A DNA stretch of 64,000 nucleotides. Source: Magicicada septendecula (lineage: Eukaryota > Arthropoda > Insecta > Hemiptera > Cicadidae). Each line of letters begins with the position of its first letter. The first letter of the stretch is position 1. The stretch spans positions 41,955,344 to 42,019,343 of the forward strand of contig CM068370.1 of the NCBI GenBank assembly GCA_034769895.1, written 5' to 3'. Below the pieces are notes generated by a model that did no database searches, was not told where the DNA came from, and saw nothing but the letters and a program-made list of their open reading frames with translations. Both the position numbers and the translations under genes were made by a program. Shown here piece by piece: positions 1 to 11,786 of this stretch.

Positions 1-470
1 CTTTCTTTGAAAGCAATACACAACAACTGTGTTATGCTCCAGACATTCTTGATGACAACAAAACTTACATGTTCCGACTTTTCTTCTCTCCTGAAGTAGA
101 TGACAAATGGATGAACAGTAGCAAGCCCACTACTTCAGTGATAGCTCGGGGCTTCATCTTGAAGAATGAAACTATAGTTTTCAGAAAAGTCACAAACAAC
201 AAGAAATTCTGAGTTCTGCAGATTTTCTTTAGTGTGGTTCATGAAGGAAATCCGTTGTTTGGTAATGAAGTCATGACTAACTAAATCAGAAAGGTTTTCA
301 CATAACATTTCAATGAAATCTGAAGGTGATTTTTGTAATGTTTCCAAATTACATCTGTCAACTGAAATACATTGGCGAAAAGTAACTGTTTCCACCATGT
401 TTTCTTCAAACCCTTCCTCCAAGATAATTACAAATTGGCGACCAGCAACGTGAGGCTGAAAAAATATTAG
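1..470 (-). pseudogene. DDE-type transposase fragment, frameshifted
   Basis: The minus strand encodes part of a protein type that is very common in arthropod genomes and that I take to be a cut-and-paste transposase. A cysteine-poor segment leads into the motif DFSENYSFILQDEA, whose first Asp resembles the first catalytic acid of a DDE domain. Near position 135 the frame breaks. The reading continues in another frame towards position 1 with the block TVHPFVIYF and then SFVVIKNV, which normally follows DFSENY directly in this family. The later catalytic residues lie outside the window. The superfamily cannot be named from this fragment. The gag-like ORF begins about 50 bp away on the other strand, so two unrelated elements abut here. 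Confidence 0.6.
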
Positions 471-523
471 ATAAAAATATTTTTTATATTGATAATCAGC
501 CCGGCAGACACAAAAGAACAAAC

Positions 524-2044
524 ATGCCACACACACATCAATACGACACTAGATACAAGGACAGTCGAATAGAAGAAATACAGATGAATACAGAGACACC
601 GGACACACAACCAACACACGAGATGGAAGTCATTACCATTAATAACATAGAAACTCGACCCGAAGAAACACCCCATGCAGAACCAGAAGTGGAAGTGAGG
701 GTCGATAACCGACCCAGACGACCTGAAGGAATCCCACAACCAGGCGATATGAGCGTGTTCGAGACAATAAGAACAATGATGGAAGATAACCAGAAGAAGA
801 TGGAAGAAACCTTGAACAGAAATAATGACTCGATGAATAAAAATACGGAGTCAATCAATAAAAATATCGACTCATTAAGAGAAGATCTCCATAAAAAATT
901 CGACGATACCAATAGGTCCATGGACACGTTGAACCGTAAAGTAGACGACAGCAACAGAGCGTTAAAAGAAGAGTTGAACACCACATTAAATAAGATTAGC
1001 CAGAAAATGGATAAAATGAATAAGAAATATACGGAAGAATTGGGTCAGACCATAAGAGGAGAATTACCAAACGACAACAACTCAGAGACTGAAGAAGTAC
1101 CCAATGATGAAACCATAGGAGAATTAAGCATGCCATCCGAAGACGATGTCAAACGAACCGAGAATGAAGGAGACACAAATACATTATCATCTGAAAATGA
1201 GCTTGACAGAAACGAGGAAGATATTCAATATAAGGAGATCGATGTCGAAGGTATAAAGGAGACTCAGGTAATTAAAGAAGCGGAAGAGTTAGTAGCCGAG
1301 AATGAAGACTTAGAACAAAATAATCTGCCAATGTGTGATGATCAAGTGGAGACACAAGCATTACCCGGAAATAAAAACACCGAACAAGTGAATTTAAAAA
1401 TTAAAAATCGTGAAGAAAGGAACAAAATAATTAAGAAAACGGAAGAAACGGAGGCGAAGATAAGAAGAATAATACGCCCAAAGAAGACTAGAGTAACAAA
1501 AGAATTAATCGAAATGACTCGAAGCGGTCTAATTAATATGATTTATTTCCCAGTCACCAACCGTGAAGAAGGAGTCTACAGGGAGGAGTACCGAAGGAGC
1601 TTCATGAAGCTGGATGAAGAGAAGAAATGTGCTACAACAAAGAAGACTATAACCAATCAAATACTTAAAGCAGATATCTCCAAAGGGAGAATAAGGCATT
1701 CCAAGAAAAGGAAAGGGTATCAAGAACAACTGGACCGGATCATTGAAGGGTACGCCCAAGAAATAAAGGAATTACGGAAGAAGAGGGACCAATCAATGGA
1801 AAAATCCAACCAGGAAACTAATGACGATCAACCAGAGTTAGAAGAGATACTGGGAGTCAATAATAACAAAGACCAGGAGTACACTGGACACATGGATATC
1901 AAAGATGAGGAGAAGAAGAAGGCGAGAAAACGGGAAGCCGATGACTATCTGGTAGCCGCAAAGTGGAAGAACCGCATGATAGGGATAGGGTGCCAAATAC
2001 CACAAACATGTACTAGAGACAGCTATGAAAAAGGGTACCTGTGA
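524..2044 (+). CDS. Gag-like charged coiled-coil protein of a retroelement
   Basis: An uninterrupted 506-codon frame starts at an ATG. The product is extremely hydrophilic. Residues ~75-185 are a heptad-like coiled coil with repeated N-K-x-(I/M)-(D/E)-S units (NKNTESINKNIDSL). An acidic linker follows (~190-290), then a strongly basic region (~300-345 and ~380-440). The N-terminus with HQYDTRYK resembles gag starts in insect LTR elements. I see no CCHC zinc knuckle, protease or reverse transcriptase. About 1.8 kb downstream lies a purine tract followed by TGTAACA, as at the start of a 3' LTR, which supports a gag role in a non-autonomous or deleted element. A long open frame in otherwise stop-rich DNA suggests a fairly young copy. 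It could also be an unrelated structural coiled-coil protein. Confidence 0.45.
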   Translation: MPHTHQYDTRYKDSRIEEIQMNTETPDTQPTHEMEVITINNIETRPEETPHAEPEVEVRVDNRPRRPEGIPQPGDMSVFETIRTMMEDNQKKMEETLNRNNDSMNKNTESINKNIDSLREDLHKKFDDTNRSMDTLNRKVDDSNRALKEELNTTLNKISQKMDKMNKKYTEELGQTIRGELPNDNNSETEEVPNDETIGELSMPSEDDVKRTENEGDTNTLSSENELDRNEEDIQYKEIDVEGIKETQVIKEAEELVAENEDLEQNNLPMCDDQVETQALPGNKNTEQVNLKIKNREERNKIIKKTEETEAKIRRIIRPKKTRVTKELIEMTRSGLINMIYFPVTNREEGVYREEYRRSFMKLDEEKKCATTKKTITNQILKADISKGRIRHSKKRKGYQEQLDRIIEGYAQEIKELRKKRDQSMEKSNQETNDDQPELEEILGVNNNKDQEYTGHMDIKDEEKKKARKREADDYLVAAKWKNRMIGIGCQIPQTCTRDSYEKGYL

Positions 2045-3819
2045 AACGTAATTGTCCCAAACAATGAACCCAATAGAATGGAAAAGCCCAATATAACCCC
2101 AAATATATAGACAATAAATGTGATTATTATTAAAAAACGGATAAATTATAGTGGTATACAACAATTACCACCGGAATATTTAGTGTATAAGAAATTTTAA
2201 AAGCAGCTACCATAAACGGATTCAATTAGTGATCAGGAGGATCATGTATTATGCCCAAGGTATTGAAAGTGGCTAGTTGCCTATAGCAAACCTATTTACC
2301 ATATTGTGTTATAAAAAGTGTGTAGTATTAGTGTATAGGCCAAACTATTTGTTACCTATTAAATAAGAGCCAGATTTATCATACTAAATGGTAGAAAAAT
2401 GTGTATTGTAAACCAAATAATTTAATGAGAAGAAAGATGTCTATTATATCATATAGAACCAAAAGTAGCATATAACAAAAATATACCTAAGATAGTGACA
2501 TAAAATTACTCTAATACTCCTATGTTAGATTAATTTAGAGAGGAAATACTACTATTTTATAACTAAAATTACTATGCTATATTTAAAGAGAAAAAAAAAG
2601 AAAAAAAAAGTAATAACTACTAATGTGTTATAATTGTATCGTTACAACTGTATCTAAATGTCAAATATTAAGTACCCCTCACAAAACTAAGAAATATTAT
2701 ATAAAATCATCCAGAATAAGTGTAAATTATCAGACACTTGAAGGAGTAGAGAGGCAGAATACCAAAGAGAGTTAATTATAAAGATGGCTATTATTATTGC
2801 GGAATGAAGAGAAAGAAAATGTTCTTGAATTACCAAATATTGTATGTAACAAGATATGTCAGAGAACATCTAACAAAAACATTTAGTATATGAATACTGT
2901 AAACCCTGATAATTCAGGATAAGTGTAAATTATTGACGAGAGAAAAACTTGTAAACTATTGTAAGAATGAAATATTGTAAACTCTATATGTAAGAAACAA
3001 CTGCATAATTATATGATGATCAATGTAAGTGTGTAATTTTAAGAATACTCAAGTAAACCGAAACAAATTGTCAACTAGTATAAAAAGGTAACAATACGGC
3101 TAATAAAGAGCATGGCCGAGAATGTCAAGTCCGAAAAGGAATGATTACCTGTGAAAAGGAAGTATGTTAGAAAGTATAAAAGAATGAAATGTGATACAAA
3201 TGAAACCTCTAATACCTTGAATGTTATATTGAATATGTTATATTATTGAAAAATGAATGATATGTTATATTTTATGTGTTGTGATAGTGCAACTATTGCT
3301 ATGTGCAATTTTTATTTTGTCTCAGACAGAGATGAGGATGCCTCTGATTCTGAGTACGTGTAGCTGAGGAACGGCGGAGAATGGATGCCAAATAGAGCCC
3401 CTCTGATTCCGAACCCACTACAAATGTTAGGGAATTATATAGTAATATATCAAGGACTATTATTCAAGAATCTGTGAGGTAAAAAGTGAAAGAACCATTG
3501 AGATTATCACAAAAATAAAGATATGTAATGAGAAAGAAAAATGTATTATTGTAAGACAGGAAATTGTTAATTTAAGAAGTGAAACCTATTGTAATTAAAT
3601 AACTTAAAATGTGAGAAACTTGAAAAAATACTAGTAAGCTAAGAGTTATATCACTAGCCAAGAACTCAAACTAGTGTAACACACTAATAGTATGTTAAAG
3701 GTCAATGTAAAGAGTACAAGACAAAAGCAGTAGTAATATACTAAAAACTGAAATGAAATGATAATTTTATCAAAAAATAAAATTTTCTCTCAAATTATCA
3801 ATTTTGAGAGGGGAGTATA
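2045..3819 (+). other. AT-rich spacer of the retroelement, no long frame
   Basis: About 1.8 kb, A-rich on the plus strand, with no frame above ~60 codons that resembles a known protein. Near 3320-3410 an imperfect direct repeat contains CCTCTGATTC twice. The stretch ends in a purine-rich tract (GAGAGGGGAGTATA, 3805-3818) that could serve as a polypurine tract just before a TGTAACA start. If this is an LTR element, pol is missing. Confidence 0.35.
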
Positions 3820-6210
3820 TGTAACATGACCAGGTGTTACATAACCTAGACATATGCCCTTAGATTTAATAAATACATGACGGTAATGTAAGTAGATAAT
3901 ATAATGATAAGAGTAGCAAAGAAGAGAGGAGCCATGGAAGAAGAAAGAAGAAGAAGTGCCACAAGAAGCAGTAAACCTAAACACTGCTTGACACTACAAC
4001 CCATACTATAACTGACACAAACTAATGGACAAATTAAATTCACTTTAAGCTGTCAAGCGAGTCAGTGAATAACTTAAATGGAATTTGACATGTTAATAAA
4101 AACAATTAAATAAGAATCCGAATAATGTGATACCAGCATCAGCATTTGGCTGAGAATAAATCAACTATGACTAGTAACTATTAATGCCAAGGACTAAGAT
4201 TAGCTATGACCACAATATAAGATTGAAGCTGTATTACAGTCTCAAATGTGCTTATGATAAGAAAAAATATTTGTAAGAGGGAACCTTATATAAGTAAGCT
4301 ACCTCATCAAGGTACCGAAATGTAAACTAATAAACATTATTAAGGCATAAATCCGATGCAAACGGTATGCCTCAGCAATGCCTAAAACAAACAATCATCA
4401 ATAAGGTGATTAGTAGAAAGTACTATGAGTGTAAATCACGTACACTGAACAATCTTTATATCCAAACATAGCGATAAGCATTGTTAATATGTTAGACAAG
4501 TAATAGTTCAATTATTAATTAATAGCATGGAGCAAAATAATGTGAAACAAAATGTCATAGGGAGTAAGTATAGTTCATAGCAAAGTATAAGTTAAGGTTT
4601 AATCATAATATTCACTAAATAAGTATAAAGATGGATGTATTAGTGTTCCAACATAAACGTTTAAGTGAAAAATGCGATGTGGAACACAAACAATGTATTG
4701 ATAAGAGAAAGTCATTGCCGGCTTTGTTAGCAGACGACAGCGCGAAGCCATATACCTGAACATTGTTTATTAAAAAATGTCAGTGAAAGTGTAAATAAAC
4801 CAGTGTCAAACTATATCAAATTGAAGAGAAAAAAATATCCTTTAATTTGATGGCGATACGACCCCGATCGCAACTATAATAAGTGCGTGACATGCGTTAG
4901 CATTATTTGTAAATAAAAAGTAAAAAATCTGTTTATCAACACTAACAACAACGACGGCTGTCAATTATTCTGGCGAAAAGTCGGTTAAAAACCGTTAGTG
5001 ACAGTTGGAAAGACAATACGTCACTTTCGTAACGCCTGGCTAAGCCAATCAGAAGATAGCTTACTAAATAAAACAATTGCCTAGGCCCTATCAAAACAGA
5101 GGTTATATAAAGAAACGCGGCTAATTACCGTTAGACACTTTTAACGATCATCCAGAGCGGAAGGTACGCTCGTCTCATCAAAATTTTGTTAACTGATAGC
5201 TTCATTGTAATAGTGCGTCAATTGAATTATTTCGGCAACAACAAAAAGTAACTACAAGATACTCTACATAAAATCAGTGCATCGAAGTGAAGTATTATTT
5301 TATTTAGTGCGGGAACATATCGAACAGGAGAAAATAATTAAATAGTATCATATAAGGTCCTTTTTAGTCAGAAGCGGACCAATATTCTCTGTTCAAGTGC
5401 GTGTGTAGTGAATAACAATGGTCATTACAATCCGACCATTGAAGTGTTTAATTGAATTTTAATCGAAAGATTAAAACACAGAGGTAACTGCGTGACAATT
5501 TATTCCATTACACTGAGTGCACTAACCTATATGTTTTGTAAACAAAATCTGTACTGACGCATAACACGAAAACATTTTCTGTATCACACCATGTCTGAAT
5601 TTATTTAATGGATTTGTCAATCCTGTATAAGAATGATGTTAATCTTAAGTGATCTCACTATATAACTTTGTGAATAATTAAGCAAGCGTGACGAACGCCT
5701 AACCTATAAAATAGGTTCGATTTTATATTAGTAAACTAAAAGGCATTACTAGTCGATATTGTATTATAAAATAATTAGCTATTGTGTAGGCATGAGCATT
5801 CTTTCTTGTGTTTCAAAGAACTTACGCCCGAGATATAAATAATATTAATGTTTAAAGTAAAGAGTATCTGGACTTAACCAGAATTATTGTTTATGCTCTG
5901 AGCCAGTCATATAGGGTATGTAACAAAATATTTGCAATTGTATATCAATGTATTCTCTTAATTATATTTGTTTGAATTCATTATCAAGGGTACAAATAAA
6001 ACCCAGTTTTTAGCAGCATAACTTGACTTAATTTATTTCTAAAAAATAGATAAATAATTCATTCAGAATAATCAAAACAACTTTTAGTTGCAATCGTATA
6101 TTGTTGAATTGAATTGCCATAAGGGCAATAAACACAATTTCAGTTTTTTAAAATTATTATTTGATTCTATTAATGGGTTTTCCACGGGATTTTCCCGAAA
6201 TAAACCTGTG
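3820..6210 (+). repeat. Candidate very long LTR (~2.4 kb)
   Basis: The left boundary is suggested by a purine tract followed by TGTAACATGACC. A TATA-like GTTATATAAAG lies at about 5103. Several AATAAA motifs occur near 5990-6205. The right boundary is suggested by TGGCGCCCA at 6211, which has the form of a primer-binding site complementary to a tRNA 3' end. A primer site belongs after a 5' LTR while a polypurine tract belongs before a 3' LTR, so this LTR would be shared by two element units or one signal is coincidental. No second LTR copy is in the window for comparison. Confidence 0.3.
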
Positions 6211-6660
6211 TGGCGCCCATTATTAAACAAGGTAACCTAACCTTGTAGATAAAGTAAGCTGGTTTTGTAAACCGTCTTGGCAGCTGATTGATTTATTGAA
6301 ATAGTAAACTTCTGAACTTCCAGAATCACGAACAGGTACGTGGAAGTGTATTTTATTAATTTTATTGTCCAGACGTTACTAGAGTTTACGTACTTAGACA
6401 ACTGTCAACCTGGAGGAGGAGTTTCGCTGCTAGTATCAACACGACGGTCACCGTCATCAAGCGACCAGCTAGTACACTTTATTTTTAAATTTAAGCAACG
6501 TTATTATTCAAATTAGATTAATGCAATTATTTTATTTTTTATCTAAAGGAGTTCTTTTCAGACACTTATAATTTTTGCAATTGTAAACACACTTTTAATA
6601 ACTTCAAATACTACATTTAAATATTTTATAAACTTAGCAAATTTTTTTATTTTATTACAA
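6211..6660. other. Non-coding stretch after candidate primer site
   Basis: No frame or recognisable repeat apart from the TGGCGCCCA motif at its left end. It ends in A/T runs that lead into the palindromic repeat. Confidence 0.4.
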
Positions 6661-6905
6661 TATATATATATATATTTAGTCACTTTCTGCTACAGTCCGT
6701 TTCTTGATGTATATAATACATTTAATATTTATAATTAAATATACCTCAAGATGTTATTTTTTTCCTTTTTGGAACATGTTTCGGGTACTATCTTGTACCC
6801 ATCCTCAGCCTTCCGGTTTTTTTTTGGAACCCGAAACATGTTCCAAAAAGGAAAAAAATAACATCTTGAGGTAAATTTAATTATAAATATTAAATGTAAT
6901 ATATA
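6660..6905 (-). repeat. Palindromic repeat, copy 1, with hammerhead-like core
   Basis: A (TA)n tract is followed by a unique block (6677-6717) and then a 42-bp inverted repeat: 6744-6785 pairs with 6830-6871. The family's second copy is at 14.5 kb in the opposite orientation, and the unique block recurs there as its reverse complement (14770-14812). Read on the minus strand, 6771-6812 shows CTGAGGA, a stem GGGTAC/GTACCC with a short loop, then GAAA and CATGTT. That is the order of the hammerhead ribozyme core. The second arm keeps only the GAAACATGTTCC part. Confidence 0.6.
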
Positions 6906-7105
6906 TATTTGTTGTTGTGGGGAGTTCCTTTTAGTTCCATCTGCAATTGACAGTTGAGTGTTGCTCAGGTTATGTAATCTTTGCCGTTAGCGATAAATGT
7001 AATTTTTGTTGTGGCGAGCTTATTTTTTATCTACATTTGCTAATTGACAGTTGAGTGTTTTGAGATTGTGTAATCTTTGCAGTAAATGACATGTATAATT
7101 GTTAT
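6906..7105. repeat. Imperfect ~100-bp tandem duplication
   Basis: Two adjacent units share TTTGTTGTGG, CAATTGACAGTTGAGTGTT-type sequence and TGTAATCTTTGC with point differences and small gaps. No coding capacity is apparent. Confidence 0.55.
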
Positions 7106-7531
7106 TGTGGCCCGTTTTGTAAACGGTAGAGTGCTCCGCGCGTATATACACACACTGCTGCTGAAAATATGGCACACAGGTAAAGCATAACCGCTCACAC
7201 GTGTTGGCAGGAAAAAGGTTAAAACATTGAGACACCTGAGATATCTTGCATTCGTGCTGTCACCCAACAAGGTGAGTGCTAGTTGATTGGGGTTGGTGAA
7301 TCAATTTCAGTTATTAGTTTATACAATAACATTGAATTTCCTATACCAGTGAAACACTTGAATGTTGTCTTCTACACTTTTGTTCCTTATGAGTAATGGG
7401 TAGGTTGATGAGTGTTATCAACACTTAATATGAATACCATGTGAATACATCAATAATTGAATGAACGAATGGAATTTTGTTTTTACTCAACCTTTTTTTA
7501 GTATTTGTCTTTCTGTCTGTTGAGGTACCAT

Positions 7532-8077
7532 TGTGCCGTACCTTGTTCGGCACTCGGTTAAAACACGAAGCTCGGTTGCATGGACGTGTATCTTTTCTTT
7601 TTAAAACTGGCTCGTTCTCGACGTCATGCAATGCCCCGGTATCGCGCTTCATCGCTGAGTGTATGTAAACGGCTTGTTAGTAGCGGTGACGAAGATTCGG
7701 TTGGCCGGCCCAGCTGTTGTACGCACTAACCTGTATACAGGCAAACTTTCGTTGGTGAAAATTGTGATGTAACCGGCCTCATTTTTGTTCCAACCCTCAT
7801 CGAGGAAGTTTCTCTGGTCTCAATTGACGGCATTCGATCTGTTCTGCCTGTTCGAAGTACTCCACTATGAGAAGATAGATTAAAGCAAGCTCCAGGTATG
7901 CATTTAGTGTAATATGACTCCGCTATTAACCACAAAATATTTTGTGTTACAGCTTTTCTTAATAAACGGTAACTTGTGTGCGCGTGTTAGCCATGAATTA
8001 GGTATTAAATTAAATGAACGATTGAATTAACTTACAATTGAAATAAATGTAGCTTATTGACCCTATTAAAGCAATGT
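7532..8077 (+). repeat. 5' LTR of a gag-only LTR retroelement
   Basis: About 545 bp starting TGTGCCGTACC and ending near AAAGCAATGT. It is almost identical to 11787-12337 in the same orientation, with scattered substitutions and two small indels. A few differences over ~545 bp indicate a fairly recent insertion. Further copies of the TA-rich R/U5-like end are not seen elsewhere in the window. Confidence 0.85.
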
Positions 8078-8515
8078 CTGTTTGGGGTCACATTGATTAT
8101 GAATGCGGTTATGGTCCGACCAGATGTCGTGGTGTTGTAATGTATTGTTGAATCCTTTTCGAATATTGGAAGTTGGGGCACATTGTGACGCACCAATTTC
8201 AACATGAATTGATTCTGGAATTTGCTGGAACAGATTTGAGGGGTGTTTATTGGATGTTATGTGTAATTTTGTGGATTGTGTATGGTGAGTTAGATTTGTA
8301 GTCTGGTGTTGTTGTGTTCTCTTCTAAGCATTTCGAGTAGCTCTCTCTGCCTTCATTATACACCCATCTCGTCGCATCGCTAGAGCACTCTGGGGCTGCT
8401 CGAAGGAAGTAGAGTACTTGAGTTTTTTCCTGATTCTTTGTGACTATGCTTTGTAAGTTAGGTTTGTGTTAGGTGTTTCGTGGGAATTTAGGTTTGTTGT
8501 TGTGTGTTGTGAATT
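8078..8515 (+). other. Leader between 5' LTR and gag
   Basis: GT-rich leader of ~440 bp. The sequence just after the LTR (TTTGGGGTCAC) is where a primer-binding site should be, but I cannot assign a tRNA. No frame of note. Confidence 0.45.
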
Positions 8516-9172
8516 GTGCAATTCTGGCGGCGGTATGCTATCAGAAATTGCCCCCACCCCATTTCAGGCGTTCTCCAGAAACTTTCGGTGTTGGATGGAG
8601 TAGATGAGGACAGGCTGCTGGTCTTCTTGGACCTGGTCCTGCAGTTGGCAGATTTCCCGGGGGTGTCCGATGGGGAGGTCTTGTCCCTTATATACCCGTA
8701 TTGCCGGGGTTCATTGGCAGGTCTGGTCACCAATGCTCTGCGTCGGGGCGGCAGTGTCGACGCGTTCCATGGGGAAGTGTTGGATTTCTTCATAGCCCAT
8801 CGACGATGTGCCCAGCTTAAGTTTGATTTATTCTATTGCCTACAGGCCAACGGAGAGGCGTTGGGGGACTTTGTGCATGATATACGGAAAGCTGCCCGGG
8901 TATTAAGGTTGGGGTTGCCCGAGACGGAAGTCATACAGGTAATACGAGCAGGGCTGACTCCCCAAGAGAGATCCTGGCTGGTCTTCGCAGATCCTCCACG
9001 TTGTTTTGCGGACCTGGACCGGTGGTGTGCGCATGCCAGAAGGGTCCAGGAGAATGGTGAGTCCCGGGGAAGAGCTGCTAAAGATGTCCAAGACTCCAGT
9101 AGTTTAGTAGGAAGAGCTAAAAAGGACAAACATGGTGGTTGGTGGAGAACACAAAACTGTAAGAAAAACTGA
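8516..9172 (+). CDS. Gag capsid-like protein of the LTR element
   Basis: A 218-codon open frame inside the LTR pair. Residues ~60-170 have the helical pattern of the retrotransposon gag/Arc capsid family: VLDFFIAHRRCAQLKFDLFY, then GEALGDFVHDIRKAARVL and a terminal RAGLTPQERSW and LDRWCAHAR segment. The C-terminus is basic, with a few Cys/His residues but no CCHC knuckle. The frame opens at a GTG after an in-frame stop and contains no internal methionine. The true start therefore must lie upstream by splicing or frameshifting, or the N-terminus has been lost. The capsid fold assignment rests on pattern recognition only. Confidence 0.65.
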   Translation: MQFWRRYAIRNCPHPISGVLQKLSVLDGVDEDRLLVFLDLVLQLADFPGVSDGEVLSLIYPYCRGSLAGLVTNALRRGGSVDAFHGEVLDFFIAHRRCAQLKFDLFYCLQANGEALGDFVHDIRKAARVLRLGLPETEVIQVIRAGLTPQERSWLVFADPPRCFADLDRWCAHARRVQENGESRGRAAKDVQDSSSLVGRAKKDKHGGWWRTQNCKKN

Positions 9173-9492
9173 ATATTCCGGAAGTAATGGAGGCTACAAG
9201 GGGTGGCAAGTGAGAAGACGGTAGACAGTAGAGAAAGCAAATAAGTATGAATTTAACAGGGGAAGAAGAAATTATATTTTTAAACCAACATCGGCAAGTA
9301 GGGAGCCTGTAGCAAGGCGTTATTCCTGTTTGGAGAGAAAGGGAACTCTAAACGTTCCAGAGGAATCGCAAGTGCCTAATAGAGTAGTGGATGAAGAAGG
9401 TGAAGCGGAAAAAGAAAAGCGGAATAACTTCTGTGGATCGATACAAGACAACAAGAACACGTCTGTTGATACTGAATTAGAGGACGTCACAG
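9173..9492 (+). other. Gap between gag and acidic ORF
   Basis: Short frames only. One of ~86 codons (9330-9590, frame differing from both neighbours) contains a charged EEGEAEKEKR segment and may be a displaced piece of the downstream acidic protein after a frameshift. Confidence 0.4.
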
Positions 9493-10488
9493 TTGAATCC
9501 AGATGCCGTGGAGTTTGTTCCGGTATCTCCATCTCGGTTCATGATGGATCCAGATCCTGTAATATCATCATCGCCTACGCAGGGGTGTGAGAAGTCACTT
9601 GAGAGTGTCGCTTTACCATCGCCAGTAGAATTTAATTTAGACATTGCACATGGACCTGGACAGCTGGATTCCAGGGTGGAAAATGTTGAGGACGTTGTAG
9701 TTGCTGAGAGTGGTTAAGGAGATGAATCAAAGGAAGAGTCAGAAGAGCGGTCTGCAGATGCTGCGCAGGGGAGTATAGTTGTAAGTGTTAGGGAGACTGA
9801 AGAGTCTGAGTTTGCGGATGGACACGGGAATGTCCAGGCTGCAAGTGTTTCTGAGGTTGCGGATGGACAAGGGGATGTCCATGCTGCAAGTGTGGTGGAA
9901 GAAGATGAGGTAGAAGTTGAGGAGAAATTTGGTGGCAGCGTTGTGGAGTGTGCGAGTGAGAATGAGGTAGTGTGTGAAGATGTGCAGACGCCTTCTGTAT
10001 GTAGTGCGGAGGATTCCGAAGAACGGAAAGAGGTTTCATGTGGACCAGATGAGCAACTAGAGGATGATGAAGATGTGCAGTATTGTGATGATGGTAGTGT
10101 ACGTGATGGCGATGATGAATGTGTTGATGAGAATGAGATTGGAGAAGAGGTTGGTGAGGAGCTGGGCGAAGATGCTGTTGAAGATGGATCAGACGAGCAA
10201 CTGGAAGATGGTGAGCAGGTGCAGTGTCATGATGTAGATTTGGCTTATGGGGATGAAGAAGGGGAGATGGTAGAAAAGGAAGAAGGAACAGAGGAAGAAA
10301 GAGAAGCAGGGGAGGCAGAAGCCGGGAGTTTAGATGATGAGGATAATCCAAAGCGGAGTGAAAGTAGTGATGTAAGTTGCCTTGATTCTGATTCAGAAGA
10401 AACAAAGCAGTGCAGCTCAACACAAGATATTTCTCAGAGAGTGATGTCCGAAAGGAACGAATATATAAAGTCTGTCATAGAAAGGTGA
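9493..10488 (+). pseudogene. Acidic protein ORF of the LTR element, one in-frame stop
   Basis: One continuous frame of 332 codons interrupted by a single TAA at 9715-9717; the first ATG is at 9541. From ~9720 on, the product is strongly Glu/Asp-rich with imperfect repeats: FADGHGNVQAASV is followed by VADGQGDVHAASV, and DEQLEDDEDVQ by DEQLEDGEQVQ. The C-terminal end is Ser-rich and then basic. It lies in the position of pol but shows no protease, reverse transcriptase or integrase motif. Whether the stop is a mutation or is read through is unknown. Function not recognised; a structural or chromatin-binding role would be speculation. Confidence 0.5.
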
Positions 10489-11786
10489 GAAGTAGCGGGT
10501 AACGGGTAGCGGGTAGATGTTCCCCACAGTCCCAGTGGTGTTCATCTACTTCAGGGTTGCGCCCCTGCCCACGCGAGCCTTGGTTTCCTCCATTCATCCT
10601 TATTTCCGGAGGGAGCCATGTACTTACCCTTACTCCTAGCTATTGACCCTTCAATGATCCTTGTCCCGTTTCATCTTCCCGATTCTCCTACCCCTCCCCT
10701 TAGAAAAACAAATTAAAATAAAAAAAAAAATTAGAAAAAGAAAAAAAAAATAATATCAAAAGGAGTTAGAAAGTTAGAGAGCTTGCTGAAGGTGCACTTG
10801 GATCGTGGTCTTGGATATCGTCAGTTCCCCTGTTCTGAAAAGTTACGATGGAGAAGTTAGGTGGTGTTGTTTCGTGGTTCATAGTTGTTGATTTTGATGT
10901 TGATCATTGTAGGGTCGAGCCGCCATGCCGCATTCCCCGGTTGATTTCCCTGGTGTTTTTTGTTGGGTTTAGAGTGTGTGGTTTAGACGGTGCCGTGGAG
11001 AAGTAACCCCCCCTATAGTTATGGTCTTTTTGAAAGAGTAAATGATGGGATTGATGTTCGCGTGCCCTCTGCACGGTCTTCTCTGCCTTGTTAATTGGGT
11101 CCGCCCACCCTAGTGTGGGAAGGTGGGCCAGTCATGTGTCGAGGATTGATGATGCCTTGTTTTGCTGCACATGGCTGGTCGGTCCACGAGGTGGACGGTT
11201 GTAGAAGTGGTACTCACATATCAAGGTCTGTAGCACCTTGTTGGCCTTCGGGCATGAATATGTACCAGTAGAGGCAGGTGGTGGTCACCAGAGAGGGTGA
11301 CGTGTTGGGGCGGTCCCGTGAGGTTGGCATGGCAGAGAGGACTCGCGTGGGGTATGGTCGCAGTGTGGTGGAGATTTTCAGTCCTAGGAGGGGGGATGAA
11401 GTGTCAATGGTTCTGGTGGCAAAGGGGTTTGTTCCGTTGTAGATGTTGTTTGGTTCCTGGGTCTCAGTTGTTGAGTTAGGGGGCCTTGATGGTCAGTACT
11501 CAGAGCTGGCGCAGCGATTCTTGTCTTTCTCCTTTTCTTTTCTGTTCCTTACCTCTGCATGCGGGCCAGGGCCCGGCGAGCATGCAGGACGCACACTTAC
11601 ACTTTCTCTTTCAGGCACACACACTGGCATAACTTAAACTCCTTCCTTCTGCTTCTTTCGTTTCCCTGAGACACTGAACCCACCAAGGGCGCATAGAGGT
11701 CTGAGGTTTCCCATGAATCCCACAGCAGTCGTGGTAGAGACCTTGTTTAGTTTTGGGTCAACCATGTTGCCCTTTTGGGGTGAGGG
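10489..11786 (+). other. Internal 3' region of the LTR element with polypurine tract
   Basis: GC-richer and G/T-rich on the plus strand, with no credible coding. It begins with a short tandem AGCGGGTA repeat (10494-10516) and holds an A-rich run at 10705-10750. It ends in TTTTGGGGTGAGGG (11773-11786), a plausible polypurine tract directly before the 3' LTR. Confidence 0.5.

Noticed and set aside
9788..10423. Long His/Leu/Pro-rich frame on the minus strand
   Set aside because: It is the antisense shadow of the acidic plus-strand ORF; its low-complexity composition follows from GAA/GAT-rich codons.
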